The notes under the pieces: model-generated | Database searches by the model: none | What the model was told of the DNA's origin: nothing | The model's input: only the letters and a program-made list of their open reading frames with translations | Assembly (NCBI GenBank): GCA_017430765.1 | Contig: JAFRMI010000024.1 | Span: 1-48,283 of the forward strand | Length of the DNA stretch: 48,283 nt | Origin: Lachnospiraceae bacterium | Lineage (GTDB): Bacteria; Bacillota_A; Clostridia; Lachnospirales; Lachnospiraceae | Direction of reading: 5' to 3' | Shown: in pieces, positions 33,965 to 43,030 of the stretch | Numbering within the stretch: the stretch's first letter is position 1 | Layout of the letters: every line of letters starts with the position of its first letter | Program-made: the position numbers and the translations under genes

Positions 33965-35095
33965 TTGAATCAATTCAGAGAATGGTTATCGGATAATCTT
34001 CGCTATATTCTTCTCATACTCGGCGTTCTCGCGATTCTGCTCGGCCTGTTTTTCGGCGTCCGCGCGATTTCCAGAAAAGTGGCGGGAACAAACACGGAAT
34101 CCGAGCTGCCTGCGGAGACGGAGTCAGCGGAAACCGCCGCGGCTTTGACGCCGGCGGTGACGACACCCCCGGCTCCGGCGTCGGACCACGGAACGCTGAC
34201 GGAGAACGCGGATGCGGAGATCACGGATCTTATGACTAAATATTACGACGCGATCGGACGGCAGGATCTGTCGGCGCTCCGCGAGATGACGGATACGCTT
34301 CCGGAAGAGGAGGCGGCCAAGATCTCTTCCGCGACGACGACGTACTCGGATATCAAGTTTTATACGAAGAACGGCCCCGACGCGAACAGCAAGATCGTCT
34401 ACGCGTACTATCATTACCTGAATGCCAATCAGCCGACGCCGCTTCCGGGACTTGCGCAGATGTTCATCAAAAAAGATGCTTCCGGCGCGTACAAGATCAT
34501 ATACGGAGAGCTGGACGAGGCGACGAAGAATTATATCGACGCGGTATATGAGGACCAGGATGTGCAGGATCTGGTCACCAAGGTGCGCGCGGAATATATG
34601 TCGGTGATGAGCGCCGCGGAGGCTTCGGCTTCCGCAGACAGCAAACCGGATGCGGACAGTGCGGAAAGCAAAGAAGATACCGGTACAGAGAATGACGCTT
34701 CCTCCGAAGAGGGAGAGAGCGCTTCGGAGAACGGGGAAGAGTCAGGCGGGAAGACGGAGGACTCCGACAGAAAAGAGATCGTCATCGAGGATTACGGCGA
34801 CACGGGCAACCCGGATGAGCCGATCGGCATCTTTGAAATTCCGGAAGATGAAGAGTCCGGTTCGGAAGAAGAAGCCGGGCAGGAAGAAGAGGATTCTTAT
34901 GAAGATACTTCCGAGAGAACCGCTGTGATCAACAGCTCCTGCAATGTGCGTTCCGGTCTGGGTTATGACTACAAGGTGATCGGAGGTGTCGTGGGCGGCG
35001 AATCCGTCACGGTGATCGGAAGCATCGAAGGAGGATGGTGGCACATCCGCTCCGGTGATCTGGAGGGTTACGTCGGACGGAAGTTTATTGACTGA
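33965..35095 (+). CDS. Membrane-anchored protein with C-terminal SH3b domain
   Basis: A 376-aa protein with a membrane helix near residues 13-34, a Thr/Pro/Ala-rich linker, a globular domain (about 75-210, with ITDLMTKYYDAIGRQDLSAL and YAYYHYLNANQPTPLPGL, resembling small alpha/beta NTF2-like domains by pattern only), a long acidic Ser/Glu/Asp stretch (about 215-315) and a bacterial SH3 domain (about 320-376, NVRSGLGYDYKVIGGV to GWWHIRSGDLEGYVGRKFID). It is likely extracellular and cell-wall associated. The start is TTG at 33965, behind aaaggag. It has its own promoter and terminator. Confidence 0.75.
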   Translation: MNQFREWLSDNLRYILLILGVLAILLGLFFGVRAISRKVAGTNTESELPAETESAETAAALTPAVTTPPAPASDHGTLTENADAEITDLMTKYYDAIGRQDLSALREMTDTLPEEEAAKISSATTTYSDIKFYTKNGPDANSKIVYAYYHYLNANQPTPLPGLAQMFIKKDASGAYKIIYGELDEATKNYIDAVYEDQDVQDLVTKVRAEYMSVMSAAEASASADSKPDADSAESKEDTGTENDASSEEGESASENGEESGGKTEDSDRKEIVIEDYGDTGNPDEPIGIFEIPEDEESGSEEEAGQEEEDSYEDTSERTAVINSSCNVRSGLGYDYKVIGGVVGGESVTVIGSIEGGWWHIRSGDLEGYVGRKFID

Positions 35096-35111
35096 TGGAT
35101 GCAGGACAGAT

Positions 35112-35157
35112 TCCGGTGCGAGCAGATTTCTGCCGCACCGGATTGGTTGCTTTTTAA
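35112..35157 (+). terminator. Terminator after the SH3-domain gene
   Basis: tccggtgcg (35112-35120) pairs with cgcaccgga (35134-35142); the stem continues inside as gcag/ctgc. It is followed by ttggttgcttttt. Confidence 0.85.
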
Positions 35158-35190
35158 TCCTGGACACACGATGGATGCGAGGATCTTTCC

Positions 35191-36003
35191 ATGGAAGACG
35201 GCGGAAGACGCCTGAATAAATATTTAAGTGATGCAGGTGCGGCCTCGAGGCGGGAGGCTGACCGTCTCATCGAAGAAGGCCGGGTACACATCCGGAGAAA
35301 AACGAGGAAGGGCGAACCCGCAGCGGAGATGAAACCGGCGAAGGTAGGTGACCGCGTCTATCACGGGGATACGGTGTACTTAAACGGGAAAGAGCTTCCG
35401 AAAAAAGAACCGGAGAAGGTTTACTATCTGTACAATAAGCCCGTTGGAGTGATCTGTACGGCAGATCCCCGCGTGCCGCGGAATATCATCGGGGAGGCGG
35501 GCATAAAAGAGCATGTCACTTACGCGGGACGGCTCGATAAAGATTCCGGCGGACTGATGATCCTGACAAATGACGGCGCACTCATCGACCGCATGATGCG
35601 GGCTTCTTCCTGGCATGAAAAGGAATACGTCTGCAGGACGAAGGAGATGATCACGGATGAAATGATCTGTGATATGGCAAAAGGCGTGAAGATCCGCCTG
35701 GATGATGAGGCGACGCTCAGAAAGTATCCGGAGGGGCGCTATGTCACGACGCGTCCCTGCCGCGTGAAACGGCTTTCGGAGAACAGCTTTCAGATCACTC
35801 TTACACAGGGCTATAACCGGCAGATCCGGAGAATGTGCAGAGCCCTCGGATATACAGTCAGGGAACTGACGCGGACGCGGATTATGAGTCTTACGCTCGG
35901 CAATCTGAAGCCCGGAGAGAGCAGGAGACTCCGACACGACGAGGTCATGCAGCTCATAAGGGAGTCAGAGAAGGAAAGAGTCCGAAAGGATACACATACA
36001 TGA
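35191..36003 (+). CDS. rluF: RluF-like rRNA pseudouridine synthase
   Basis: A 270-aa RsuA-family enzyme that converts specific uridines in rRNA to pseudouridine. It has an N-terminal S4 RNA-binding domain (RLNKYLSDAGAASRREADRL), then YNKPVGVICTADP and the catalytic GRLDKDSGGLMILTNDG with its active aspartate. HEKEYVCRTK, ITLTQGYNRQIRRMC and RTRIMSLTLGNL are closest to the RluF branch, which in E. coli modifies U2604 of 23S rRNA. The subfamily is inferred from these blocks. Its TGA overlaps the ligA ATG (ATGA), so the two are translationally coupled. Confidence 0.88.
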   Translation: MEDGGRRLNKYLSDAGAASRREADRLIEEGRVHIRRKTRKGEPAAEMKPAKVGDRVYHGDTVYLNGKELPKKEPEKVYYLYNKPVGVICTADPRVPRNIIGEAGIKEHVTYAGRLDKDSGGLMILTNDGALIDRMMRASSWHEKEYVCRTKEMITDEMICDMAKGVKIRLDDEATLRKYPEGRYVTTRPCRVKRLSENSFQITLTQGYNRQIRRMCRALGYTVRELTRTRIMSLTLGNLKPGESRRLRHDEVMQLIRESEKERVRKDTHT

Positions 36004-38003
36004 CAAAACGGGAATACCTGAAGCTGGCTGAGGAGATCCGCACCTTCAGCGACGCCTACGAGGCGGCTGAGCCTTTGATCAGCGACTATGAGTATGATCA
36101 GCTGATGCTGAAGCTGAAAGCGGCGGAAGCGGAGCATCCGGAGTGGAGGTCCGCCTCTTCTCCGACGCAGACGGTCGGAGCGGAGGTGAAACGGGAAGCG
36201 GGAGTGACGGTGGAGCACACGGTTCCCATGCTTTCAATCGAGGATGTCTTTTCCCTGGATGACGTGATCTCCTGGGTCCGTGAAGTGAAAGAGCTCCATC
36301 CGGACGCCGCGTTCTGTGTGGAACAGAAGATAGACGGACTGTCGATGAGCATCCGTTATAAGGACGGGAAGATGGTGATGGCCGAAACACGCGGCGACGG
36401 CTATGTCGGTGAGGATGTCACGGCGAACGCCCGCGTGATCCCGGATGTGGCGGAGGAGATCCCCGGTATTTCCGGGGAGATTGAGATCCGCGGGGAAGTA
36501 TTTATGTCGCACGAGGATTTTGACCGTGTGAATGAGCGGCAGGAGATCCTCGGCAGGAAGCCGTTCGCAAACCCGCGCAACTGCGCTGCCGGCACGCTGC
36601 GGCAGCTGAATCCGGAACTCACAAGAAACAGGGGACTGTCATTCTTCGTCTTTAATGTACAGCGCGCGTCGGATCCGATTTACCGCACCTCACACAGGGA
36701 CGGCCTCGCGAAGCTGCAGAAGGAAGCGGGCATGCGTATCGTCCCCTCCTCGTTCTGCCGGTCGGAGGAAGATATTCTGAAGGCGATCGAGGAGATCGGA
36801 GCGGGACGCGGAGAGTACGGATATGATATAGACGGGGCGGTCGTCAAGATCGACCGGATCGCGTACCGGGATGACTTTCCAGCCGGTACAAAGTACAGTG
36901 CGGGTCACATCGCCTATAAATATCCGCCCGAGGAGAAAGAGAGCGTGATCCGGGATGTGGAGGTGTCGGTCGGAATGACCGGGCGGATCAATCCGACGGC
37001 TGTATTTGATCCGATCCGTCTGTGCGGTACGACCGTATCGAGGGCGACGCTCCACAATCAGGATTTTATAAACAGCCTGCATATCGGAATCGGCGACACA
37101 GTGGTGGTCTATAAATCCGGAGAGATTATTCCTAAGATCCGGTGTTCGGTCCCGGAGAAACGTCCGGCGGGAACCGAGGATTTCCGTCTCCCGGACATAT
37201 GTCCCGCATGCGGATCAAAACTCGTCCGGCTGGAGGACATGGCGGACATCCGCTGCGTCAATCCGAACTGCCCGGCGCAGCTTGCGCGCCACCTGATCAA
37301 TTTCGCGGGCAGGGATGCGATGGATATCAAGGGGCTCGGACAGGAGATTATCCGGACCCTCATCGCGAACGGCTACCTGAAAGGGATCGCGGACATCTAT
37401 CATCTCCATGAGCACAGGGACGAACTGATCGCTTCCGGGCTTGCAGGACGGGAGAAGAATACGGACAAACTCCTCTCCGCAATCGAGGAGTCCAAGAGGA
37501 ACGATCCGGCAAAACTTCTGACCGGACTCGCCATTCCTGGAGTGGGCAGGACGTCCGCGGGGACACTCATGGCTCATTTTCATACCATGGATGCCCTGAT
37601 GGCTGCAGATGAGGAGGCGCTTCTAGGCGTTCCGGACGTGGGAGGAATCACCGCGTCCGCGATCCTGCGCTTTTTTGCGGATCCTGCCAACCAGAACCTC
37701 ATGGGGGAACTCAAAGGGCTCGGGCTGAATATGGAGAGCGGAGAGACCGGCGTCTCGGATACGCTGGCCGGCCGGATCTATGTCGTCACGGGAGATGTGA
37801 CCCATTTTCCGAACCGGAACGCGCTTTCTGCGTTTATTGCCGCGCGCGGCGGAAAAGTGACGTCGTCCGTCTCAAAGAAGACAACGGCACTCATTAATAA
37901 TGATATTACTTCCATGTCCGGGAAAAACCGGAAAGCGAAGGAACTGGGGATTCCGATTCTGACGGAGGAGGAATTCCTGGCCAGTATTGAAAGCGGAGAG
38001 TAA
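36000..38003 (+). CDS. ligA: NAD-dependent DNA ligase
   Basis: LigA seals nicks during replication and repair using NAD+. The 667-aa protein has the adenylation domain with the nucleotide-accepting lysine in QKIDGLSMS (Lys110), an OB domain (VGMTGRINPTAVFDP), a four-cysteine zinc finger (Cys401, 404, 419, 424), helix-hairpin-helix repeats (LTGLAIPGVGRTSAGTL, LLGVPDVGGITASAI) and a C-terminal BRCT domain. The start at 36000 overlaps the rluF-like stop and follows gaaagga; the frame opens 165 bp earlier without support. metA starts 5 bp downstream. Confidence 0.97.
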   Translation: MTKREYLKLAEEIRTFSDAYEAAEPLISDYEYDQLMLKLKAAEAEHPEWRSASSPTQTVGAEVKREAGVTVEHTVPMLSIEDVFSLDDVISWVREVKELHPDAAFCVEQKIDGLSMSIRYKDGKMVMAETRGDGYVGEDVTANARVIPDVAEEIPGISGEIEIRGEVFMSHEDFDRVNERQEILGRKPFANPRNCAAGTLRQLNPELTRNRGLSFFVFNVQRASDPIYRTSHRDGLAKLQKEAGMRIVPSSFCRSEEDILKAIEEIGAGRGEYGYDIDGAVVKIDRIAYRDDFPAGTKYSAGHIAYKYPPEEKESVIRDVEVSVGMTGRINPTAVFDPIRLCGTTVSRATLHNQDFINSLHIGIGDTVVVYKSGEIIPKIRCSVPEKRPAGTEDFRLPDICPACGSKLVRLEDMADIRCVNPNCPAQLARHLINFAGRDAMDIKGLGQEIIRTLIANGYLKGIADIYHLHEHRDELIASGLAGREKNTDKLLSAIEESKRNDPAKLLTGLAIPGVGRTSAGTLMAHFHTMDALMAADEEALLGVPDVGGITASAILRFFADPANQNLMGELKGLGLNMESGETGVSDTLAGRIYVVTGDVTHFPNRNALSAFIAARGGKVTSSVSKKTTALINNDITSMSGKNRKAKELGIPILTEEEFLASIESGE

Positions 38004-38008
38004 AGAAC

Positions 38009-38959
38009 ATGCCTGTCAAGATACCGAATGATCTTCCGGTCAGAGGAATTCTGGAGAAAGAAAATATATTCGTCATGGATGAGCAGAGGGCGACCCATCA
38101 GGATATCCGTCCGATTCAGATCGTACTGCTCAACCTGATGCCGATCAAGGAGGATACTGAGCTGCAGATCCTGCGGGAACTGTCCAATACGCCTCTGCAG
38201 ATCGACGTCACGTTCATGCGGGTGTCCTCCCATGAATCGAAAAATACATCCAAGAGCCATCTGGATACGTTCTATGAAACGTTCGACAATCTGCGGAAGA
38301 GATATTTCGACGGGATGATCATTACCGGCGCCCCGGTTGAACTGCTGGAGTTTGAGGAGGTGGATTACTGGGATGAGATCTCCCGGATCTTCTCGTGGTG
38401 CAACACACACGTGACATCCACGATCTACCTGTGCTGGGGTGCACAGGCGGCGCTCTACTATTATTACGGTCTGAAAAAGCGTCTCCTTAAGGAGAAACTG
38501 TTCGGGATCTTCGAGCATAAGGTGTACAACCGGAAACTCCCGCTGCTGCGCGGATTTGACGATGTATTCTATATGCCGCATTCCCGTTACACGGAAGTTC
38601 CGACGAGAGATATCGCCCACTGCGAGGATCTGACCGTGCTCGCGCAGTCCCCTGAGGCGGGTGTATCCCTGTGTATGGCGGAGAACGGGCGCAAGATCTT
38701 TATCATGGGCCACCCCGAATACGGCAGGATGCAGCTCCGCAGGGAGTATGAGCGGGACCGCAAGAAGGGTCTGGGGACCGCGATTCCCAAGCACTATTTT
38801 CCGGATGACGACCCGGGAAAGCGCCCGCTCCTCGTCTGGAGGGCGGCGGCCAATAACATCTACACGAACTGGCTGAACTACTATGTTTACCAGACAACCC
38901 CGTTTAAATTGGACGGAACGCCGTGGGGCGATGAAATTCCGGACAACTTTAAGATCTGA
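38009..38959 (+). CDS. metA: Homoserine O-acetyltransferase (MetA family)
   Basis: A 316-aa MetA-type homoserine transacylase, the first committed step to methionine. The catalytic Cys142 lies in LCWGAQAALYYYYG, and FFIMGHPEYG-type sequence (here IFIMGHPEYGR) carries the catalytic histidine. Residue 111 is Glu in ITGAPVELLEFEEVDYW. In characterised MetA proteins Gly at this position gives succinyl-CoA use and Glu gives acetyl-CoA use, so O-acetylhomoserine is the predicted product. It starts 5 bp after ligA and is followed 20 bp later by an unrecognised gene. Confidence 0.94.
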   Translation: MPVKIPNDLPVRGILEKENIFVMDEQRATHQDIRPIQIVLLNLMPIKEDTELQILRELSNTPLQIDVTFMRVSSHESKNTSKSHLDTFYETFDNLRKRYFDGMIITGAPVELLEFEEVDYWDEISRIFSWCNTHVTSTIYLCWGAQAALYYYYGLKKRLLKEKLFGIFEHKVYNRKLPLLRGFDDVFYMPHSRYTEVPTRDIAHCEDLTVLAQSPEAGVSLCMAENGRKIFIMGHPEYGRMQLRREYERDRKKGLGTAIPKHYFPDDDPGKRPLLVWRAAANNIYTNWLNYYVYQTTPFKLDGTPWGDEIPDNFKI

Positions 38960-38979
38960 CGCAGACCGGAGATGCACTT

Positions 38980-40107
38980 ATGACACGATCACGAGTCCTC
39001 ATAAAGTTCATAGACAGGCCGCGGGCCGCGAATGTCATAAGCACCATGGCAGTGGAGCCGGAGATACTGATTCCGGTCGGATATGACGAGGTTCTGAACG
39101 ACCGCATGCGGAGCCGGTATAATTACTTTTTTCACAGGAAAGGGATTCCGACGATCTGCGCGGAACCTGTCCGGCTCGAGCGGTATCTGGAGGCGGATAT
39201 GGAAATCCGCCTGGAGAGACTTCTGGAGAAGTACCAGTCCCGCTCTCCCGTGGTGGATATCTCGGATGCTGACCGCCTGGAGACGCTCGCGCTCGGCCAC
39301 ATTCTGGAGAAGCATAAATACTGGGGGATCGGCGTCCTCGACTACCGGATCCGGGAAGGAATCTTTCTGCCCCTTAAGAATGCCGGATTTCTGCAGCGGC
39401 TGACATTTCCGAGACTCCTCTATGAGGATTACACGTTTCTCCGCGAGGAGAAGAACCCCATTGTTCCTGATTTTACGAGAAAAGACCTCACAAAGCAGGC
39501 GGTGAAGGAGATCCGGACCCTCGGACGTCTCTATGCGGCGAAACCATCCTACTGGAAGGACCTGTCCGCACGTCTTTCCTTCACGCTGGGAGAGATCTCC
39601 GAGGATAAGCTCGAATTTGTGATCGATGCGGCATCGCTTGGAATCCGGGACGCGGCATTTGAGGAACTGCGCGACGTCGGTGTACTGAGCTTCTTTGAAA
39701 GAAAGAACGGGATCGTCCGGATCAAAGCGGCGGACAAGGTGGCGCTGCGGCTGCTTACATCGATTGGGGACCTGCCTCTTATGGGGATCTTTCTGACGGC
39801 TGCCGGTGTGCGCGAGTACGGGAAAAATGCAGCCTATCATGACCTGCGCCTGATCCGCGGCCGGTATGTGACGGGGATCAACCGGTGTCTCCCTGTTATC
39901 ATCGCGCTTTGCGACGACCGGGTGGGCGCGGATGATGTGGTTCATTTTGCCGGGGATACGGTCGGCATCTATGATGAACCCGTGCGGAGGATCCTGGTCC
40001 GCTACGGGGAGAAGCCCTGGCCGGATGATGTGAGGAGCTGCGCGGAAAACTATGAAGTCGAGCTCGTGTACGCGGGCGATCTGGCGAATCTCCTGGAGCC
40101 GCGGTAG
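38980..40107 (+). CDS. Unrecognised protein, possible CARF-like N-terminal domain
   Basis: A 375-aa soluble protein that I do not firmly recognise. The N-terminal 150 residues alternate strands and helices (VLIKFIDRPRAANVISTMA, EILIPVG, then SPVVDISDADRLETLALGHI and YWGIGVLDYR). This pattern and spacing recall the CARF/DUF1887 domain of Card1-like proteins, whose equivalent of the DISDAD segment reads NITGGT. The middle (about 195-265) looks like a winged helix. I see no clear PD-(D/E)XK nuclease motif in the C-terminal third, so if related it lacks, or has lost, that effector. It lies 20 bp behind metA in a housekeeping run, with no CRISPR nearby. The assignment is inference from pattern only. 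Confidence 0.5.
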   Translation: MTRSRVLIKFIDRPRAANVISTMAVEPEILIPVGYDEVLNDRMRSRYNYFFHRKGIPTICAEPVRLERYLEADMEIRLERLLEKYQSRSPVVDISDADRLETLALGHILEKHKYWGIGVLDYRIREGIFLPLKNAGFLQRLTFPRLLYEDYTFLREEKNPIVPDFTRKDLTKQAVKEIRTLGRLYAAKPSYWKDLSARLSFTLGEISEDKLEFVIDAASLGIRDAAFEELRDVGVLSFFERKNGIVRIKAADKVALRLLTSIGDLPLMGIFLTAAGVREYGKNAAYHDLRLIRGRYVTGINRCLPVIIALCDDRVGADDVVHFAGDTVGIYDEPVRRILVRYGEKPWPDDVRSCAENYEVELVYAGDLANLLEPR

Positions 40108-40188
40108 AACGGCTGTGAAGAGAATACAAATGTATAATAAACGGGTCAGAGGATATTCCGGAATGACCGGCAGCAGATAAGGAGAACT

Positions 40189-41964
40189 ATGTCAACATTA
40201 ACGAGACAGCTTTCAGATGACCTGGCACAGCTTTTTGCGGAGAGCGGCTATGACGCGGAGTACGCGGCTGTCCGCGTCTCCGACCGTCCGGATCTGTGCG
40301 AATTCCAGTGCAACGGCGCCATGGCCGCAGCGAAAAAATACAGAAAAGCCCCGTATCTTATCGCGGAGGATATTGTACGGGCAGCTTCCGGGAAGGAGAA
40401 TCTTCCCTTCTCCATCGAAGCGGTGAGACCGGGGTTCCTCAATCTCAATGTGAATCCCGGATATCTGGCATCCGCGGTCAGCGCTATGCGCAGGGATCCG
40501 GATCTTCAGGTGATCAAAGAGTCGGAGCCGAAGAAGATCATCATCGATTACGGCGGGCCCAATGTGGCGAAACCGCTTCACGTGGGACATCTGCGCGCGG
40601 CGGTGATCGGCGAGAGCATAAAGAGAATCTGCCGGGCCGTCGGCAACGAGGTCTTGGGGGATGTGCATCTGGGAGACTGGGGACTGCAGATGGGCCTCAT
40701 CATCGCGGAGATGGAAGAGAGATGTCCGGAGCTCCCGTATTTTGCGGAGGGAGAAGCCGAATATCCGGAGGAGGCTCCTTTTACGATCGCTGCGCTCGAG
40801 GAGATCTATCCGGCGGCTTCCGCGAAGTCCAAGACGGATGAAGCGTTCCGGGAGAAAGCCCTCAGAGCCACCCATGAGCTGCAGAACGGCCGTCCCGGGT
40901 ACAGGGCGCTCTGGAACAAGATCATGGAAATCTCGGTCAATGACCTGAAGCGGAACTATGAACGTCTTCATGTCTTCTTTGATCTTTGGAAATCCGAGTC
41001 CGACGCGCAGCCTTACATACCCGGAATGATTTCGATGCTGAAAGAGGAAGGGATTGCGCGGATGGATGACGGGGCTCTCATCGTCGACGTGGCGCGCCCT
41101 GAGGACAAGAAGGAAGTGCCTCCCTGCATCATCCTGAAATCCGACGGATCCTCTCTCTACAGCACGACGGATCTCGCGACGATTGTGGAGAGAATGAAGC
41201 TGTTTGCGCCGGACCGCATCATCTATGTCGTGGACAAGCGGCAGGCCATGCACTTCGAGCAGGTCTTCCGCACCGTGCGGAAAGCCGGAATCGTGCAGAA
41301 GGACACGGATCTGATCCACGTGGGTTTCGGCACGATGAACGGGAAGGACGGGAAACCTTTCAAGACGCGCGACGGCGGCGTGATGCGGCTCGAGTCTCTT
41401 TTAAATGAAATCGAAGAAGAGATGGAAGGCAAGATCCGGGACAATAAGAATGTCCGTGAGGAAGACGCGAAGGGGACCGCTGAGAAAGTGGCTCTCGCCG
41501 CTGTCAAATACGGCGATCTCTCGAATCAGGCGTCAAAGGACTATGTTTTCGATACAGAGAAGTTTACTTCCTTCGAGGGAAATACGGGACCGTATATTCT
41601 TTATACGATTGTCCGGATCAAATCCATCTTAAGAAAAGCGGCGGAGGACGCGGACGGAGATTCCGCACTTTACGCGGACGAACTTCTTCCCCCGCAGGGT
41701 GAGGAGGAGAAAGCCCTGCTGCTTGACCTGATGGATTACGGCTCGGTCGTAAGCGATGCGTATCATGAGCTCGCACCGCACAAAATCTGCGCATATATCT
41801 ATCGTCTCTCGAATGACTTCAATCGTTTCTATCACGGGACGAGAATTCTGAGTGAGGAGGATGCGGCACGTCGTGCGTCCTATCTTTCCATTCTCGATCT
41901 GACGAAAGAAGTTCTGACAAGGTGCATCGATCTGCTGGGATTTGACGCGCCGGATCATATGTGA
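40189..41964 (+). CDS. argS: Arginyl-tRNA synthetase
   Basis: A 591-aa class I synthetase that charges tRNA-Arg. The N-terminal Add-1 domain (about 1-115) is followed by the catalytic domain with the HIGH-type motif HVGH (131-134) in GGPNVAKPLHVGHLRAA. GTMNGKDGKPFKTRDGG occupies the KMSK region, which is typically degenerate in ArgRS. The DALR-type anticodon-binding domain (HKICAYIYRLSNDFNRFYHG) ends the protein. The start follows aaggag. The amidase gene begins 22 bp after the stop. Confidence 0.96.
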   Translation: MSTLTRQLSDDLAQLFAESGYDAEYAAVRVSDRPDLCEFQCNGAMAAAKKYRKAPYLIAEDIVRAASGKENLPFSIEAVRPGFLNLNVNPGYLASAVSAMRRDPDLQVIKESEPKKIIIDYGGPNVAKPLHVGHLRAAVIGESIKRICRAVGNEVLGDVHLGDWGLQMGLIIAEMEERCPELPYFAEGEAEYPEEAPFTIAALEEIYPAASAKSKTDEAFREKALRATHELQNGRPGYRALWNKIMEISVNDLKRNYERLHVFFDLWKSESDAQPYIPGMISMLKEEGIARMDDGALIVDVARPEDKKEVPPCIILKSDGSSLYSTTDLATIVERMKLFAPDRIIYVVDKRQAMHFEQVFRTVRKAGIVQKDTDLIHVGFGTMNGKDGKPFKTRDGGVMRLESLLNEIEEEMEGKIRDNKNVREEDAKGTAEKVALAAVKYGDLSNQASKDYVFDTEKFTSFEGNTGPYILYTIVRIKSILRKAAEDADGDSALYADELLPPQGEEEKALLLDLMDYGSVVSDAYHELAPHKICAYIYRLSNDFNRFYHGTRILSEEDAARRASYLSILDLTKEVLTRCIDLLGFDAPDHM

Positions 41965-41986
41965 TAAGGGTAAAGGGGAAAACAGT

Positions 41987-43018
41987 TTGAATAAAAGGCA
42001 CAATCAGACCTCGGCTCTTAAGGCGGCGATGCTCATCGCCGCAGTTCTTATTCTCACCGGGATCATTATTCTGGGCGGAATGATTGCAAAAAAGTACAGC
42101 ACAGCGCCTGTTTCGGATTCAGAATCCCGGATCTCTTCGGAGGAGACGGCTTCCATATCCCCGGAGGCGTCTTCTTCGGAGACATCTCTGCCGGAAAGTG
42201 AGGAGAGTATCTCTTCGGAGACAGAAGCTGCGGTAAGCACAGAGAATGCAGATTCCTCCGCGGAGGAGGAACTGAAAGGCGCGATCGGAGCGGCCATTCC
42301 GAATGTGGCGGCGTATGCGGACGCGAAAAATCACGGGACTAAGGGAGCCGGGGCGGGAAAACTGATCTGTATCGACCCGGGGCACCAGGATCACGGAATG
42401 CCGGAGACGGAGCCGAACGGACCGGGCTCGGCTTCCATGAAAGCAAAACTTACGTCGGGAACGGACGGTTCCGCCTCCGGAAAGCATGAGTACGAAGTCA
42501 ATCTGGAGGTGTCCCTTCAGCTGCGTGACGAGCTTATCCGGAGAGGATACAATGTCCTTATGACGCGGACGGTCAATGAAGTGGAGATCAGCAACGTGGA
42601 GCGGGCGGTCATGGCGAACGAGGCGAAAGCGGACGCGTTTATCCGTATTCACTGCAACAGCTCCGACAGCGCATCGGTCCGCGGCGTGCTGTGCTACCAG
42701 CCGTCTGTTTCAAATCCGTATCTGACCCCCGAGGTAATTGCGGAGAGCCGGAGGCTTGCCGCCACACTGCTCGAAGCACAGATCGCTTCCACGGGTCAGG
42801 AATCAAGGGGACTTCTCGAAGGTGACGACATGACCGGGATCAACTGGGCACAGATGCCTGTTACGATCGTCGAGATGGGGTTTATGAGCAATCCGGAGGA
42901 GGACCTCTATATGGCCGGAAGCGAGGGGCAGACGGCTATCGTGCAGGGACTCGCGAACGGAGTGGATGCATTTTTTGCAGGAAATGCGGCAGCTGCAGAA
43001 AGCAGCGCCGAAGGTTAG
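41987..43018 (+). CDS. N-acetylmuramoyl-L-alanine amidase (amidase_3), membrane-anchored
   Basis: A 343-aa cell-wall hydrolase that cuts the amide bond between muramic acid and the stem peptide. It has an N-terminal membrane helix (about residues 12-34), a Ser/Glu-rich linker (about 40-95), then the zinc-dependent amidase_3 domain: CIDPGHQDHG (zinc ligand His133), HEYEVNLEVSLQLRDELIRR with the second ligand region, FIRIHCNSSDS and VTIVEMGFMSNPEED with the catalytic glutamate. It is CwlD-like in the catalytic part. The start is TTG at 41987, about 8 bases after aagggga; an upstream TTG in the same frame overlaps argS and is less likely. Confidence 0.9.
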   Translation: MNKRHNQTSALKAAMLIAAVLILTGIIILGGMIAKKYSTAPVSDSESRISSEETASISPEASSSETSLPESEESISSETEAAVSTENADSSAEEELKGAIGAAIPNVAAYADAKNHGTKGAGAGKLICIDPGHQDHGMPETEPNGPGSASMKAKLTSGTDGSASGKHEYEVNLEVSLQLRDELIRRGYNVLMTRTVNEVEISNVERAVMANEAKADAFIRIHCNSSDSASVRGVLCYQPSVSNPYLTPEVIAESRRLAATLLEAQIASTGQESRGLLEGDDMTGINWAQMPVTIVEMGFMSNPEEDLYMAGSEGQTAIVQGLANGVDAFFAGNAAAAESSAEG

Positions 43019-43030
43019 AGGATGTAAGCA

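Noticed and set aside
40108..40188. A T-box leader before argS
   Set aside because: The gap is only 81 bp and lacks the conserved T-box sequence. A TATAAT-like hexamer at 40133 has no matching -35 element.
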